Positions 1-10,700 of a DNA stretch of 64,000 bases are shown here, one piece after another (positions within the stretch are counted from its first letter, which is position 1; every line of letters begins with the position of its first letter). Under the pieces are notes generated by a model. It had not been told where the DNA came from and searched no databases. It saw only the letters and a program-made list of their open reading frames with translations. The position numbers and the translations under genes are program-made. Origin of the DNA: Bedellia somnulentella (Eukaryota > Arthropoda > Insecta > Lepidoptera > Bedelliidae); assembly GCA_963576735.1 (NCBI GenBank), contig OY755170.1, forward strand, positions 11,888,567-11,952,566, given 5' to 3'.

Positions 1-138
1 AGGTTAACCACATATAAGAAATTTGCACTTCAAAAAAGAATATAGCAAAAACATTAATTATAAATAGACACCACTAAATAAACATTAGAAAATAATAATA
101 CCCAAAGAAAATAACAATTAATTTACTAAATCCTTCCA

Positions 139-275
139 AAGGTTGTCTGGAAGAGATCGCTTTTAGCGATAAGACCGCCAATTGTACCTCACTGTAAACT
201 GTTTGATCATATTATAACTTTTGTAAATTTGTGTTTGATGTGCAATAAAGAGTTATTCTATTCTATTCTATTCTA
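139..275 (+). repeat. 3' tail of a LINE (Jockey-like), copy 1
   Basis: The stretch ends in an AATAAAG-like signal followed by repeats of TATTC, and carries a short stem around ATCGCTTTTAGCGAT. The same tail recurs at 24529-24631. From memory this is the common 3' end of lepidopteran Jockey-type LINEs. Only the 3' end is present; nothing coding lies upstream within the window. Confidence 0.6.
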
Positions 276-526
276 ATTTGTTTTATGTGTAGCCTAGTAA
301 AGAGGTTGTCTTGTCTGTTTGCTTTCCTCGTGGCTAGGGCCGGGTCTTGGTTAAACGTACATATTTAGGGAAGATGTCGATCTTGTTGTCTTATCTCAAG
401 ATTATTTTCAATTCTGCTATAGTAAATACATTAAGGATTGTGTGTTCTTTTGTTTAAACCTAAAGAAAAAATTAAACCTAAGGAAACTATACGTTTTCTT
501 TTATATTTATGTAGATATGATATTTC

Positions 527-775
527 GCTGTGTAGTGTCGGCTTAGAATAGCACTACCCCATTTCTTCCGGTGGGTGTACGTAAGAGGCGACTAACGGTA
601 TTGGGGCTTTTAAGGGATTTTTGGGCGATGCGATTGGAGACCCATCACCAACAACCTTTATTTCACCATCTTTTCCCCACGCAACTTCCAAAGGTGGCTG
701 AGAAATGTCTCATTCCCTTGCTCTGGCTACCCCTTCAAGGGATTAATAGCCGTGAGTGTATGTATGCATGTATGT
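527..775 (+). mobile_element. SINE family A, full-length copy with target duplication
   Basis: A 249-bp element runs from GCTGTGTAGTGTCGG to a TATG-repeat tail. It is flanked by a perfect 12-bp direct repeat, ATATGATATTTC, at 515-526 and 776-787, which marks a retrotransposed insertion. An internal GGTTGGAGACC-like segment resembles an RNA polymerase III B box (in this copy GATTGGAGACC). The 73-residue ORF inside it is not a gene. Confidence 0.85.
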
Positions 776-792
776 ATATGATATTTCAGTGA

Positions 793-1224
793 CTATAAAA
801 TGTAACTCAGTAATTTCAGTAATCATAATTCAATCAGGATAAAAAAATCGTTCAATTTCATATGTACGAAAAACACGTATTTTTACATCTAGGCTGAACC
901 CTGAATTATTTTAACGAAACCACTAATCCAGAAATAATATACGAGGTACAATTAAATTGAGGACAAATAATGCATTATTACGGTGGTCTTCCATTTCCAA
1001 TACTCTTTTTTTTCTGTAAGAGATAAGTATTAATTGGTTGGATTAATCGGTGACCGACTGTTGCAGGAGGAAAATATAAAGTTTTGATTACAATGCTCTA
1101 ACGCACAGCACACTACAGAATAATAGAGCATCTGGACTGGACTATTGTCAATGAAAAGAGGTATGGAAACGCATATTGCTCACCGACATTGACAGTCGGC
1201 CTGGCCTGGGTAGACACTTTCGGA
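793..1224. other. No gene recognised
   Basis: AT-rich intergenic DNA between two SINE insertions. No ORF, RNA gene or repeat family was recognised here. Confidence 0.5.
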
Positions 1225-1370
1225 TAATATAAACATATAAACATAAACGTTCACGCCGAATATCCCCGAAGGGGTTGGCAGAGGTACTAATACTTCTGAA
1301 CATCACGTGACTTTGTCACCTGGTGTTCAGAGTACCCACGTTTTGCATGGACAGTGTACAGTGTGTGTGT
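1225..1370 (-). mobile_element. SINE family C, 5'-truncated copy
   Basis: On the minus strand this matches the 3' half of family C: ...CAAAACGTGGGTACTCTGAA, CACCAGGTGACAAAGTCACG, then CCCCTTCGGGGATATTCGG and the end AACGTTTATG. Matching copies lie at 46524-46751 and 56653-56774. The CCCCGAAGGGG segment can form a small hairpin. Confidence 0.8.
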
Positions 1371-1372
1371 AG

Positions 1373-1450
1373 GAATGAGAAATTCCTCAGCTACTTTTGG
1401 TAGTTGATTGGGGAAAAGGTGGTAATAAACGTTTTTGGTGACGGGTCTCA
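1373..1450 (-). repeat. SINE family A fragment
   Basis: An internal piece of family A (GAAATTCCTCAGCTACTTTT through the GGTGACGGGTCTC part) directly abuts the family C copy at 1225-1370. Two different SINEs have therefore recombined or inserted side by side. Confidence 0.65.
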
Positions 1451-2005
1451 CAGAATATTTACTTGTATATTACCTTTCAAAACAAATAATTATATAACAA
1501 TTAAGTAAATATCAAAGGAAGGTTCCCATAATTAATTCGTAAAACCTAATTTTCTATTCTAGATGATAGTACAGAACCCTTTGTGCGTGAGCCGACTCGC
1601 ACTTTCATGACAAATTACTTATGGTGTCTTGGAATTATACCAAATAAAAACTACATATTCTTCATAAATTCATCAAGATCCGCTAGTTAAATAAGTATGA
1701 ATCCTATCGATTAAGTTCGGTACAATGTTGTTTTTCGATATAAATCATGTGAAAGGCACTGAGAGGGAAATCTTGTGGGCCGGCGCATAGACCCCTCCCC
1801 GCACCTCCCTCGGAAGATGCTCTCGGTGGAGATATACGTGCTCAATTTTTCTAGGTTAGCCATAGTCATTCTTCAAAATAATTCACACAAAACGTCATTT
1901 GCGTTTTGATCTACAAATTCGATAAGAATGTATAACCTACGTCTCAGATGAATCACACATACATATGCGCACGATAGCAAAATTACACTTATAATGTCTT
2001 CACCC
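1451..2005. other. No gene recognised
   Basis: No convincing ORF or RNA gene. A slightly GC-rich patch near 1775-1830 (CCGGCGCATAGACCCCTCCC) is probably old repeat DNA. Confidence 0.4.
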
Positions 2006-2250
2006 ACATACATACATAAATATACTCACGGCCATAAATCCCAAAAAGAGGTAGCCAGTGCTTCAGAGCTAGAAACTCATTAGCCACATTTGGACATTGA
2101 TAGGGGAGAAGATGGTAGAAATAAAGTATCGTTGGTGATGGGTCTCCAACCGCATCGCCCAATAACCACTTAAAAAGGCCCATACCCTTAGTCGTCTCTT
2201 ACGACACCCGTAAGTAGAAAGGGGTAGTGACATTCTAAGCTGGCACTATA
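2006..2250 (-). mobile_element. SINE family A, second subfamily
   Basis: A complete-looking minus-strand copy with the tail at the left. It differs from the main type in having GTGTCGTAAGAGACGACTAA in the head. That version is closer to the head of the full-length RTE at 50026. It is followed by a (CA)n-rich stretch at 2255-2320. Confidence 0.75.
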
Positions 2251-2254
2251 CGTC

Positions 2255-2320
2255 AACACACACGCACACACAAATACACGCACGCAGCTAACACACACAC
2301 AGTCACACACACACATGCAT
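2255..2320. repeat. Imperfect (CA)n microsatellite
   Basis: Runs of CACACA interrupted by CG and AA, directly next to the head end of the SINE at 2006-2250. Confidence 0.8.
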
Positions 2321-2859
2321 ACTATTGTGCTAGAGGACAACACGATTTGTATTAATTAAACCACTGATAATATAATGTTAAATAAATAAATTAAATTTTG
2401 TAATATTGATGTCCATGCCACAGATTCGACCTATTATGGCATCAATATCCACCTATCTATGTGTAAACTACTTTCTTCCAAATGAAAAACTATTTATTTT
2501 CTAAGGCTCTAGGCTATGATTGTATTAGGTTTTAATTATAAATAAATATTATTATCATCTGTGACTCTCCTAATTTAACCAAATAATGTATGTCAATGTA
2601 GCACGTATTTTAAAAATAAATCTTTTTTTAAATTATCACGACTGTTAGTCACGTTTAGACACCATTTTTATCATAACGTCACTTAACGTTATTGTTTTGA
2701 TATTTGAGTATTAGAATAATAAGCGTTGTTTAGAATAATGAAATTATGAGAAATAATAATGACAAATGTTTAGAATAATAACGATTTTCATTTGTCTAAG
2801 GTGTTTTTTGAATTTATACAGGTACAAAAATACTAAACGTCATGTAGCTTATAGTCTAA
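2321..2859. other. No gene recognised
   Basis: Strongly AT-rich DNA. Short repeats of TTAGAATAATA occur near 2710-2780. No ORF of note. Confidence 0.4.
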
Positions 2860-3310
2860 GATCCCGCTATAAGACGACCTACACCGGGCTGGTTAATGGA
2901 TGAAAGATATTTTTTATTAAATAAAATATGTCAATAAATATATTGCGAATGGGTTGTCTGAAAAATTTCAGTCCAGAGTATGATTAATTAATAATTAAAA
3001 AATCATTATTTTTTTTCAATTACACTGGCTCGGTTAATGAACAAATTCTATTCCAATCGAAAATATGAAACTTATAGAATATACAAACGTTAGGTTGTCT
3101 ATTTATTTCCCGTCACAACTCTTGGGTTGGCAGGTATAAACAGGTAAATCGATACTAGTAACTTGCACCGGTCCGGTTAATGAATTAAACTAAAATAAAA
3201 ATAAAGATAATTTTATTACGAACACGGTGGTATAGGGTTGTCTGCAAAAAATCAGTCCTGAATTGCGGTTGTCGAATTTTAAAAAGTAAAATATTGCTGC
3301 GAGTGAGTAC

Positions 3311-3899
3311 GTGCGTCATCACGAAGAGGCAGATACGAGGATTTTTTTTCATGCTCATAAAGCGGAACCAGGGTCAAGGATTTTAATTAAAGCCTCTGAT
3401 ACTAATGTTTTGATTATTTTGTTAGAAAATACGCACAAAATTTCAGAATCAGAAATTTGGCTTGCCACTTCAGCAACAAAAAAGACCATGTTATTTTCCA
3501 TTAATGCAATCAACCTGTTGATTGCATTAATTGCACCGATCTACCATTGAAGTTAGGACTCAAATTGTGCCAAAGTCTTCCCGCCTTCCATGCGTTCACA
3601 GGTTGCGATTACACGGCTGCATTTCACAATAAAGGAAAAGTAAAACCTTTTAAGCTGCTTTCGATTAATGAAAAATATCAAACAGTTTTTGCGTCACTAA
3701 CAGATGAAGCTGATATTTTTATTAACGAAAAAATGAACACCGTTCAAGAATTTACTGCCAATATGTATGGCGTCAAGAACTGCATCAAAGTGAATGATGC
3801 GAGATATCGCATTTTTCTGAAGAAATATTCTGCCTAAGAAGACAACGAGCAGTTTTTAAAAAAAATAATAGTTTTCGACTCCAACTCTATACCACCATG
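3311..3899 (+). pseudogene. Transposon protein remnant (HEEADTR / FHAFTGCD type), left copy
   Basis: Two adjacent reading frames show HHEEADTRIFFHAH followed by a SDTNVLIILLE segment, then LPAFHAFTGCDYTAAFHNKG. These motifs occur in an ORF spread widely in animal repeats; I believe it belongs to a FEN/PIN-like nuclease group, but that class is from memory. The frame is broken near 3530 by a 15-bp palindrome and by a TAA at about 3835. After that stop the left copy stays open to the end of the arm, whereas the right copy has an indel. Not functional as read. Confidence 0.6.
3500..3531. repeat. Perfect 15-bp palindrome inside the transposon ORF
   Basis: ATTAATGCAATCAAC, two bases, then its exact reverse complement. 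It lies at the point where the reading frame shifts, and is present identically in the right arm at about 6006-6037. Confidence 0.8.
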
Positions 3900-3957
3900 A
3901 GTAGCTTAATACTAAAATATAGAAGAATGTTTTTTAAATGTTTCTTTTTATAAATGA

Positions 3958-5216
3958 ACTAGCGACCCGCCCCGGCTTCGCACGGGTGCAATGCAAAATA
4001 TGTCTACTACAGAATGTCCTTTTGGTTAGTGCTGGAGTAAAAAATATTTACTTACTATTCGTTCGACTAAAAACAAAAGATTATCAACAACAAAATATAC
4101 CTATTCCATTCAGTTCTTCTATGAACTTAACTATAATTTTCAATAATTGAAAATGCTCGCCCTAATACTAAATTGTCTTAATTCTAAATTCAAATCAAAG
4201 TCTTAATGGAAGAAATACCAAGAAATATGGTTTTAAGCTATGGTTGTGCTTATGTGCAATGTACTTACAATACTACTAATATAATAACAATAGTAAAAAT
4301 TAAAAGATAATCAACAACAAAAGATACTTATTCTATTCAGTTTAATTAATTCTTGATATTTTCCTCGCTAGAGAGCTCCGATAAACGCGTGCGATCGCTG
4401 CAAATCATAAAGTGCTATAAGGCGAAGCCCTTTTTTTTTTTTGTTTACCGGTGGGGAAGTCCTCACAGGATCAGGGTTGTCGGACTTTTACCGCCTAAAA
4501 CCCCACCGGTTCGGTGCTGCTGGCCCTGCGGCCTGTGCGGCGTCACCTTAATATGTTGTGCCGGGCGGCTGAAGGCCGCCCTGGCGTGGCAAAGGAGTGT
4601 ACCTAAGCTAAGTCGGATAGGATAGCGAAGCGCGGCCGTCGACGCGCTATTTATAGGCACGCGCCGCCCGGCGCAAACAACTACGACCCTGCATTTTAAA
4701 TTTGTAATATCTTCGGTAATATTCACTTAAATTACATGCTGTGAAAAGCATATTGATCTATAATAAATGCACAATTTATTTAAGGTACTTAATTGGATAA
4801 GGATTAATGCTGTATTGTTTAAAATCACTTCGTAAATAACCATTTTTTAGTAAAGAATAAAAACGGTTCTGCTGGGTTATCCCTAAGAGATAGACATATA
4901 CCATCGCGGACTTTTTTGTTGAACTTTTTAAGGTGAACAATACTGTAGTACATTATTTTGGTCTATCTCGTAGGGTTCAGCCAGCGTTTGCAATATAAGC
5001 GCAAAAAAAGTGCTTATTTACGACATCACATTAGAAATCTTTAAATTTATCAGTGTTTCTCTACTATATTATGCATTTATTATACATACAAACCTTCCTT
5101 AAGAATCACTCTATCTATTAAAAAAAACCGCATCAAAATCCGTTGCGTAGTTTTAAAGATCTAAGCATACATACGGACATACAGCGAAAGCGACTTTGTT
5201 TTATACTATGTATTGA
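3958..5216 (+). mobile_element. Composite lepidopteran repeat between the inverted arms
   Basis: It starts with ACTAGCGACCCGCCCCGGCT followed by TCGCACGGGTGCAA and ends with ...GCGACTTTGTTTTATACTAT. Both ends are common in moth and butterfly genomes; the element class is not certain. A GC-rich block at about 4440-4690 (CCCCACCGG, GGCGGCTGAAGGCCGCC) is embedded and is probably a separate insertion. Overlapping ORFs on both strands of that block are composition artefacts. Confidence 0.55.
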
Positions 5217-5369
5217 TTACATATGTGTGTATATATTTTATGTGATATTAAAGTATATACATCTTTAGTAAATAAAAATTATCAGCAGACGAAAAAAAAA
5301 ACGAAAATAAAAAAAATATTCTTTTTATTGTAACAAAATACAAATACTAAAGTTTTTAAAATTTTCAAA

Positions 5370-5637
5370 TTATTCAGGATCCGAGTCATCAGATATGTAA
5401 TTGTGATCTTCAATATCAGAAAATTCTTTATCATCGTTTTCTGTTTCAGTTGTTTCGACAATATCTTCTATTCTTAAAGGCGTATGATCCCCAATGAATC
5501 CTACTGGTTTTAAATATCCATCGAAGAACCAACCACAGTTTTCAGGTTGAAGTTTTACGCATACTGGATCCGCTGCATTAAGCCACATGGAATTTACGAA
5601 AATTGTTCTTAAAATTTTCTGAATCAATGATATCCAG
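5370..5637 (-). pseudogene. C-terminal part of the same transposon protein
   Basis: It continues the ORF of the right arm beyond the inverted repeat: PPCW near the arm edge, then NCGWFFDGYLKPVGF and an acidic tail ending DDSDPE. The PPCW...CGW...acidic-tail arrangement is what I recall for the end of this protein family. It exists only on the right side, so the right copy is the more complete one. Confidence 0.55.
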
Positions 5638-6673
5638 CATGGTGGTATAGAGTTGGAGTCGAAGCCTTTTATTTTTTTTACTGCTCGTAGTCTTCTTTGG
5701 CAGAATATTTCTTCAGAAAAATGCGATATCTCGCATCATTCACTTTGATGCAGTTCTTGACGCCATACATATTGGCAGTAAATTCTTGAACGGTGTTCAT
5801 TTTTTCGTTAATAAAAATATCAGCTTCATCTGTTAGTGACGCAAAAACTGTTTGATATTTTTCATTAATCGAAAGCAGCTTAAAAGGTTTTACTTTTCCT
5901 TTATTGTGAAATGCAGCCGTGTAATCGCAACCTGTGAACGCATGGAAGGCGGGAAGACTTTGGCACAATTTGAGTCCTAACTTCAATGGTAGATCGGTGC
6001 AATTAATGCAATCAACAGGTTGATTGCATTAATGGAAAATAACATGGTCTTTTTTGTTGCTGAAGTGGCAAGCCAAATTTCTGATTCTGAAATTTTGTGC
6101 ATATTTTCTAACAAAATAATCAAAACATTAGTATCAGAGGCTTTAATTAAAATCCTTGACCCTGGTTCCGCTTTATGAGCATGAAAAAAAATCCTCGTAT
6201 CTGCCTCTTCGTGATGACGCACGTACTCACTCGCAGCAATATTTTACTTTTTAAAATTCGACAACCGCAATTCAGGACTGATTTTTTGCAGACAACCCTA
6301 TACCACCGTGTTCGTAATAAAATTATTTTTATTTTTATTTTAGTTTAATTCATTAACCGGACCGGTGCAAGTTACTAGTATCGATTTACCTGTTTATACC
6401 TGCCAACCCAAGAGTTGTGACGGGAAATAAATAGACAACCTAACGTTTGTATATTCTATAGATTTCATATTTTCGATTGGAATAGAATTTGTTCATTAAC
6501 CAAGCCAGTGTAATTGAAAAAAAATAATGATTTTTTAATTATTAATTAATCATACTCTGGACTGAAATTTTTCAGACAACCCATTCGCAATATATTTATT
6601 GACATATTTTATTTAATAAAAAATATCTTTCATCCATTAACCAGGCCGGTGAAGGTCGTCTTATAGCGGGATC
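5638..6673 (-). mobile_element. Right arm of the 1.04-kb inverted repeat
   Basis: Reverse complement of 2860-3899 with only scattered differences. It carries the same broken reading frame (minus strand, about 5678-6222), the same palindrome and the same three ~142-bp units, now at its right end. Matching outer ends are GATCCCGCTATAAGACG on the left and its complement on the right. Confidence 0.85.
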
Positions 6674-6744
6674 CTATACTATTAACGTCATAATAAATAT
6701 AAACCGTGTCATAATAAAACCGCCGCCGTTGATGAAAATATTTT

Positions 6745-7262
6745 TTATGTTATATACGCTTAATATGTGTTAGGACTGCGAACTGAAGACTATAAGATTA
6801 AAGAGCTACTGGTCTATATCGCTTCTAAGCCATGTCTGTAAACCGTTCTTCAGAGTTATCACGAATCGTCTATATCGTAGATTAACAACTTTCAGCCTGC
6901 TTAGCACGCCAGTTTTCGAAAAGGCTTTGGTATAACAGACCACATTCACAACCTACGTCGGATTATACCATTATACTGAATACCGAGAAGTATAATCTGC
7001 CACTGTGGCTAGGGCTTGTAAACTATGAAAAAGTCTTTGACGCGATAGAAATATGGGCTACTCTTGAATCTTGCCATATTGATTGCAGATACATAGAGAT
7101 GCCCAAGCGTTTGAATGAAAACGCCACTATAACGGTCTGAATCCAAGTCCAAAACACCAATCCCATACAGTGGTAGCGAGGAGTAAGACAGGGAGATGTT
7201 ACCTCTCCGAAACTGTTTACTGCTGCTCTGGAAGATGTTTTCAAGCTCTTAGTTTGGAAAGT
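6745..7262 (+). pseudogene. Decayed RTE/BovB-like reverse transcriptase fragment
   Basis: With frame changes it reads as reverse transcriptase: TDHIHNLRRIIPLY, then ...MKKSLTR...KYGLLL, and a segment corresponding to the GVRQGD motif (GGTAGCGAGGAGTAAGACAG). Several stops and shifts make it a dead fragment. It belongs to a different RTE lineage from the element at 50026. Confidence 0.55.
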
Positions 7263-7672
7263 ACCTACTTATTATTCTATGATACGAAGTTGCAAATATC
7301 ATTTACTGGCTCAAAAGCTCTGAAAACCAGGGCCGTAAAACAATCATTAATAAAACGAAAATCATTTTATTTCATTCTGTCAAAATCACATCGTAAATAT
7401 TTCAATTTTCATTTTCATTCTATTTATTTTCATTCATTCAATTCAATCGGATTGTTGTACGTCTTTAATTTTGCTGTTTTTTTGCTTTTTATTTTGATTA
7501 TTAGGTAAAATATATTAAAGGTAACTTACATACTTTGCAGACTACACGAATACAAATTTTGTGTAATGGTTTTTAATATAATTGGTTTATAGCTGGCCAT
7601 GAGCTGATGACAAATTAGAAGGTGCTTTCGTTTTGACCAATTTGGGTTCGAGGTCAATACAAGAGTTCTGCA

Positions 7673-7718
7673 ATGGGTCTTCTTATATCCAAAATATGGA
7701 GCTTGTTTGGTAATGAAG
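7673..7718 (+). CDS. Arl5: Arl5 exon 1 (coding part)
   Basis: Encodes [15 protein letters not shown] plus the first base of the next Glu codon, then a GTACTT donor. Too short to stand out alone. It was chosen because it supplies the myristoylatable N-terminus, the right phase and the hydrophobic helix expected in Arl5. The in-frame ATGs near 8812 belong to intron sequence just before exon 2 and are not the start. Confidence 0.9.
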
Positions 7719-10700
7719 GTACTTATCCAGCCAATATATATAAGTCTTTGTCGAGTATACCTGAGGCACACAAAATTTGCTGAACTAGTCTTAGTAAGTT
7801 CTTTTGTTTGAGACCCCACTTCACCAAATAACTTAAATTGAACTGTGAGTTTTGTTTATACCACCTAAATTGTGAAACGAAAGCTTTTGAGTTGAATTGA
7901 TGGTTCTAGAAAACCTAACTTAGTAGTAACAAATCATATTTACATACGTTATCATGCTATGCGTTCCTATTGGGGTAGGCTGGGACTATCTATCACCACT
8001 TAGTATGATCTTGGCAAACCTCTTGAGCTTCTCCTACATTAATCAATTTTTGCATTCCTGCTCTTATATTATCAAGTCAATGTATGCCTGTGCATTGAGC
8101 ACATCCTCTTTTGGATCTAAAAGTGTCATCTTTGATGTTCCCTACTTACTGTTACCATCCACATTGGCTCTATCCACTAAACCTCCATTTACTTACCACA
8201 ATTTGAAATTTATTATGTGGTTTTTGTTTTGGGAATGTTGTAACAGTACACAGAATTATTTTTAAAAAGGGGTGTTTAATGCTGGTATTAATCATAGAAC
8301 AAGGAGCATGGTAGCAAGTGACCAGGTAATGCAATAAACTATGTCTAAGTTAGCATAACCTCTGCCATAGTCCTTGTAGCTGGTTGTGTAATACCTATCT
8401 AAGGCAAAATGGTGCAGTGTAAAAGTTTGGTTCATTTAGTTAATCAGATGAATGTCCAAATATAGATAATTAAATTAGGCTCATATAAAAACAACATTTG
8501 TTAATATCTATGTATTTCTAGTGTAGCCTAGACAGTTTTGGGAGGTCATACAGTGATTGAAATTCAACAATAACTTTTAGTGTCACTAAGTAATATCCTT
8601 TTGTGTGAATTGTTATTTTTTCCTTAAAATTATTCATACTTCAAGAGAAAATGTAAAAGAGCAGGTCAGAAACTCATAAGTCCACAATGGGTGGATTATA
8701 CAAACACAACTCATACTTAATCTAAGTTAAACCTGATATATTTTATTAATTGTAACAAATTGTCCTGCTTCCCTTTAAACACTTCAGGTGAACCTCATTA
8801 AAATCTAACTAATGCTAAGAAATAAAATGCAACATGGAATTATTTTTTTAGAACACAAGTTAGTCCTGGTGGGCCTTGACAATGCTGGAAAAACGACAAT
8901 ACTTTATCAACTTCTGCTTGGCGAAGCTGTACACACTCGTCCTACTATTGGATCAAATGTTGAGGAAGTAGTTTGGAGAAATTTACGGTTTGTCATTTGG
9001 GACTTAGGAGGTCAACAAAGCCTTAGATCAGCATGGAACACATATTACACTAATAGTGAGGTAATTTTGAAACTCAAATAAGTTAGTATCATAACAAAAT
9101 ATGAAACTGTCCCTAAATTAAAATTTTAAACAATTTCAACTATTTGTTGAAAAGGCATAGTTAAATGTATGAACTGTTAGAGAATATATATGATGGGCAA
9201 CTTTGCCTGAACTGTAACTTTTACAATTTAGTGAGCAGGCCATCACTGCCTTGTATGTATATGTCGCAGCCAACTGGTTAAATCAGCCAGCTCATTAAAC
9301 AGCTAGCCGCTTAATTAAACGCCGACTCCTAGTTAAAAGGCTAGCCCGCTTGTAAAATTAATTGTCGTCACTGAACGTCCAATCACCCGGCTGATTGAAT
9401 AGTAAGCCCGTTGGTTTGGGCTGATGTTAAATCAGGCAGGTGATTTGAATTTCGTCATTTAATTTTTCAAGTTTCATTTTACATTATTTTTGTGTTAAAA
9501 TTAATAGAAAAACGTTTAAAAAGTGTTGCATCATTAAAATTTCAATCAATACACCAGCCCTAGTTGATAATAGCAGTTTTCGCGACATTTTGGAAAGCTT
9601 TGGAGGTTATAAATTATATACAAAATGCTAGGGTGACCATGAATGACAACAAAAAAAGTCTGCAATGGAATATTATTGGACGCACAAGTATGATGTTATG
9701 GCAGTTGGGCATATAGAGCATTTAATATTTAAAAGAATCCCCAATGATCCCATGATGCGTATTATACCTAGGGCCTAGCCTACTTATACACATGTTTCTG
9801 TTGTTAATCAAGTTGAAACCAATCCTGGCCTATATTCAAAGCCGTGGCGAGCCATGTGGTTTAAAAATCATACAGAATGAAACTGAAAGCTTAAATGATA
9901 ATAATATTGAAGTTACATGTATTGCGATTGAGGACTTAAAAAATATTGAGCCAAATTTAACTTGTGTGGTATGCCAGTACTTTTAGCTAGTGTGCCAAAG
10001 CTTTGTGCCATTTAATTGTTAATATTATATTAAATGAATATAATTAAAGTATTGCTGCCAGTACCTAAGAAAAAATATTTAATAAAGTTTAATGCGAATT
10101 CATTCTTCAGATGCCTATTTAAATACCTACTCATAATTAAGTAGCGCACTCTTTATATATGTTTTTTTTTATTTTAATACAAGTTATTATTTAAAGTTAC
10201 TTGGTTCTATTTTCATGCTGCATAAGATCTCATAGTCACCCTAGATAACCAGACGGCGATATAACGTTCAGCCAAGTGGTTGGACGTTGTCTTCAACTAA
10301 ATGGCTGATTGAAGTTTAGCCCTTTACTAGAAGCCGGCGTTTAATTAAGCGGCTAGCTGCTTTGTCAGCTGGCTGATTTATCCAGTTGGCTGCGACATAT
10401 ACACTGTTACAATACTAAGTGTTTGTCAGTTACAAAATTCTTACGATCCCAGTGATAGTTTGCATCTACCCAATATAATTAAACAATAGTCCACTTTGTG
10501 CTGGCATAGAATGTAAGTCAGTACTTCTATCTACTGCTGTAATAATAGTCACAAAATTACATATATTTTTAATTGGCATATTTTACAGTTTGTCATCATG
10601 GTGATAGATTCAACAGATCGACAAAGGCTTGCCATAAGCCGAGATGAACTCCATAGAATGCTTACTCATGAAGAACTTACTCGCGCATGCCTGCTTGTGT

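Larger units (their letters stand above)
2860..3899 (+). mobile_element. Left arm of a 1.04-kb inverted repeat carrying a transposon ORF remnant
   Basis: This arm matches the reverse complement of 5638-6673 almost base for base. From 2881 it begins with three degenerate units about 142 bp apart (starts near 2881, 3022 and 3165), each containing a GGTTAATGRA motif and a GGTTGTCTG-like motif. It then carries a reading frame. The arms are separated by 1.7 kb that includes other repeats. Confidence 0.85.

Noticed and set aside
4353..4726. Overlapping 87- to 90-residue ORFs on both strands
   Set aside because: They lie in a GC-rich repeat block where stop codons are rare; no recognisable protein.
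7170..7508. 112-residue ORF upstream of Arl5
   Set aside because: Its beginning overlaps a decayed RTE reverse transcriptase in another frame and the rest is AT-rich; no family resemblance.
8812..8851. Start of Arl5 at the ATG near 8812 or 8827
   Set aside because: This would replace the conserved N-terminus with intron sequence; a proper first exon with matching phase exists at 7673-7718.
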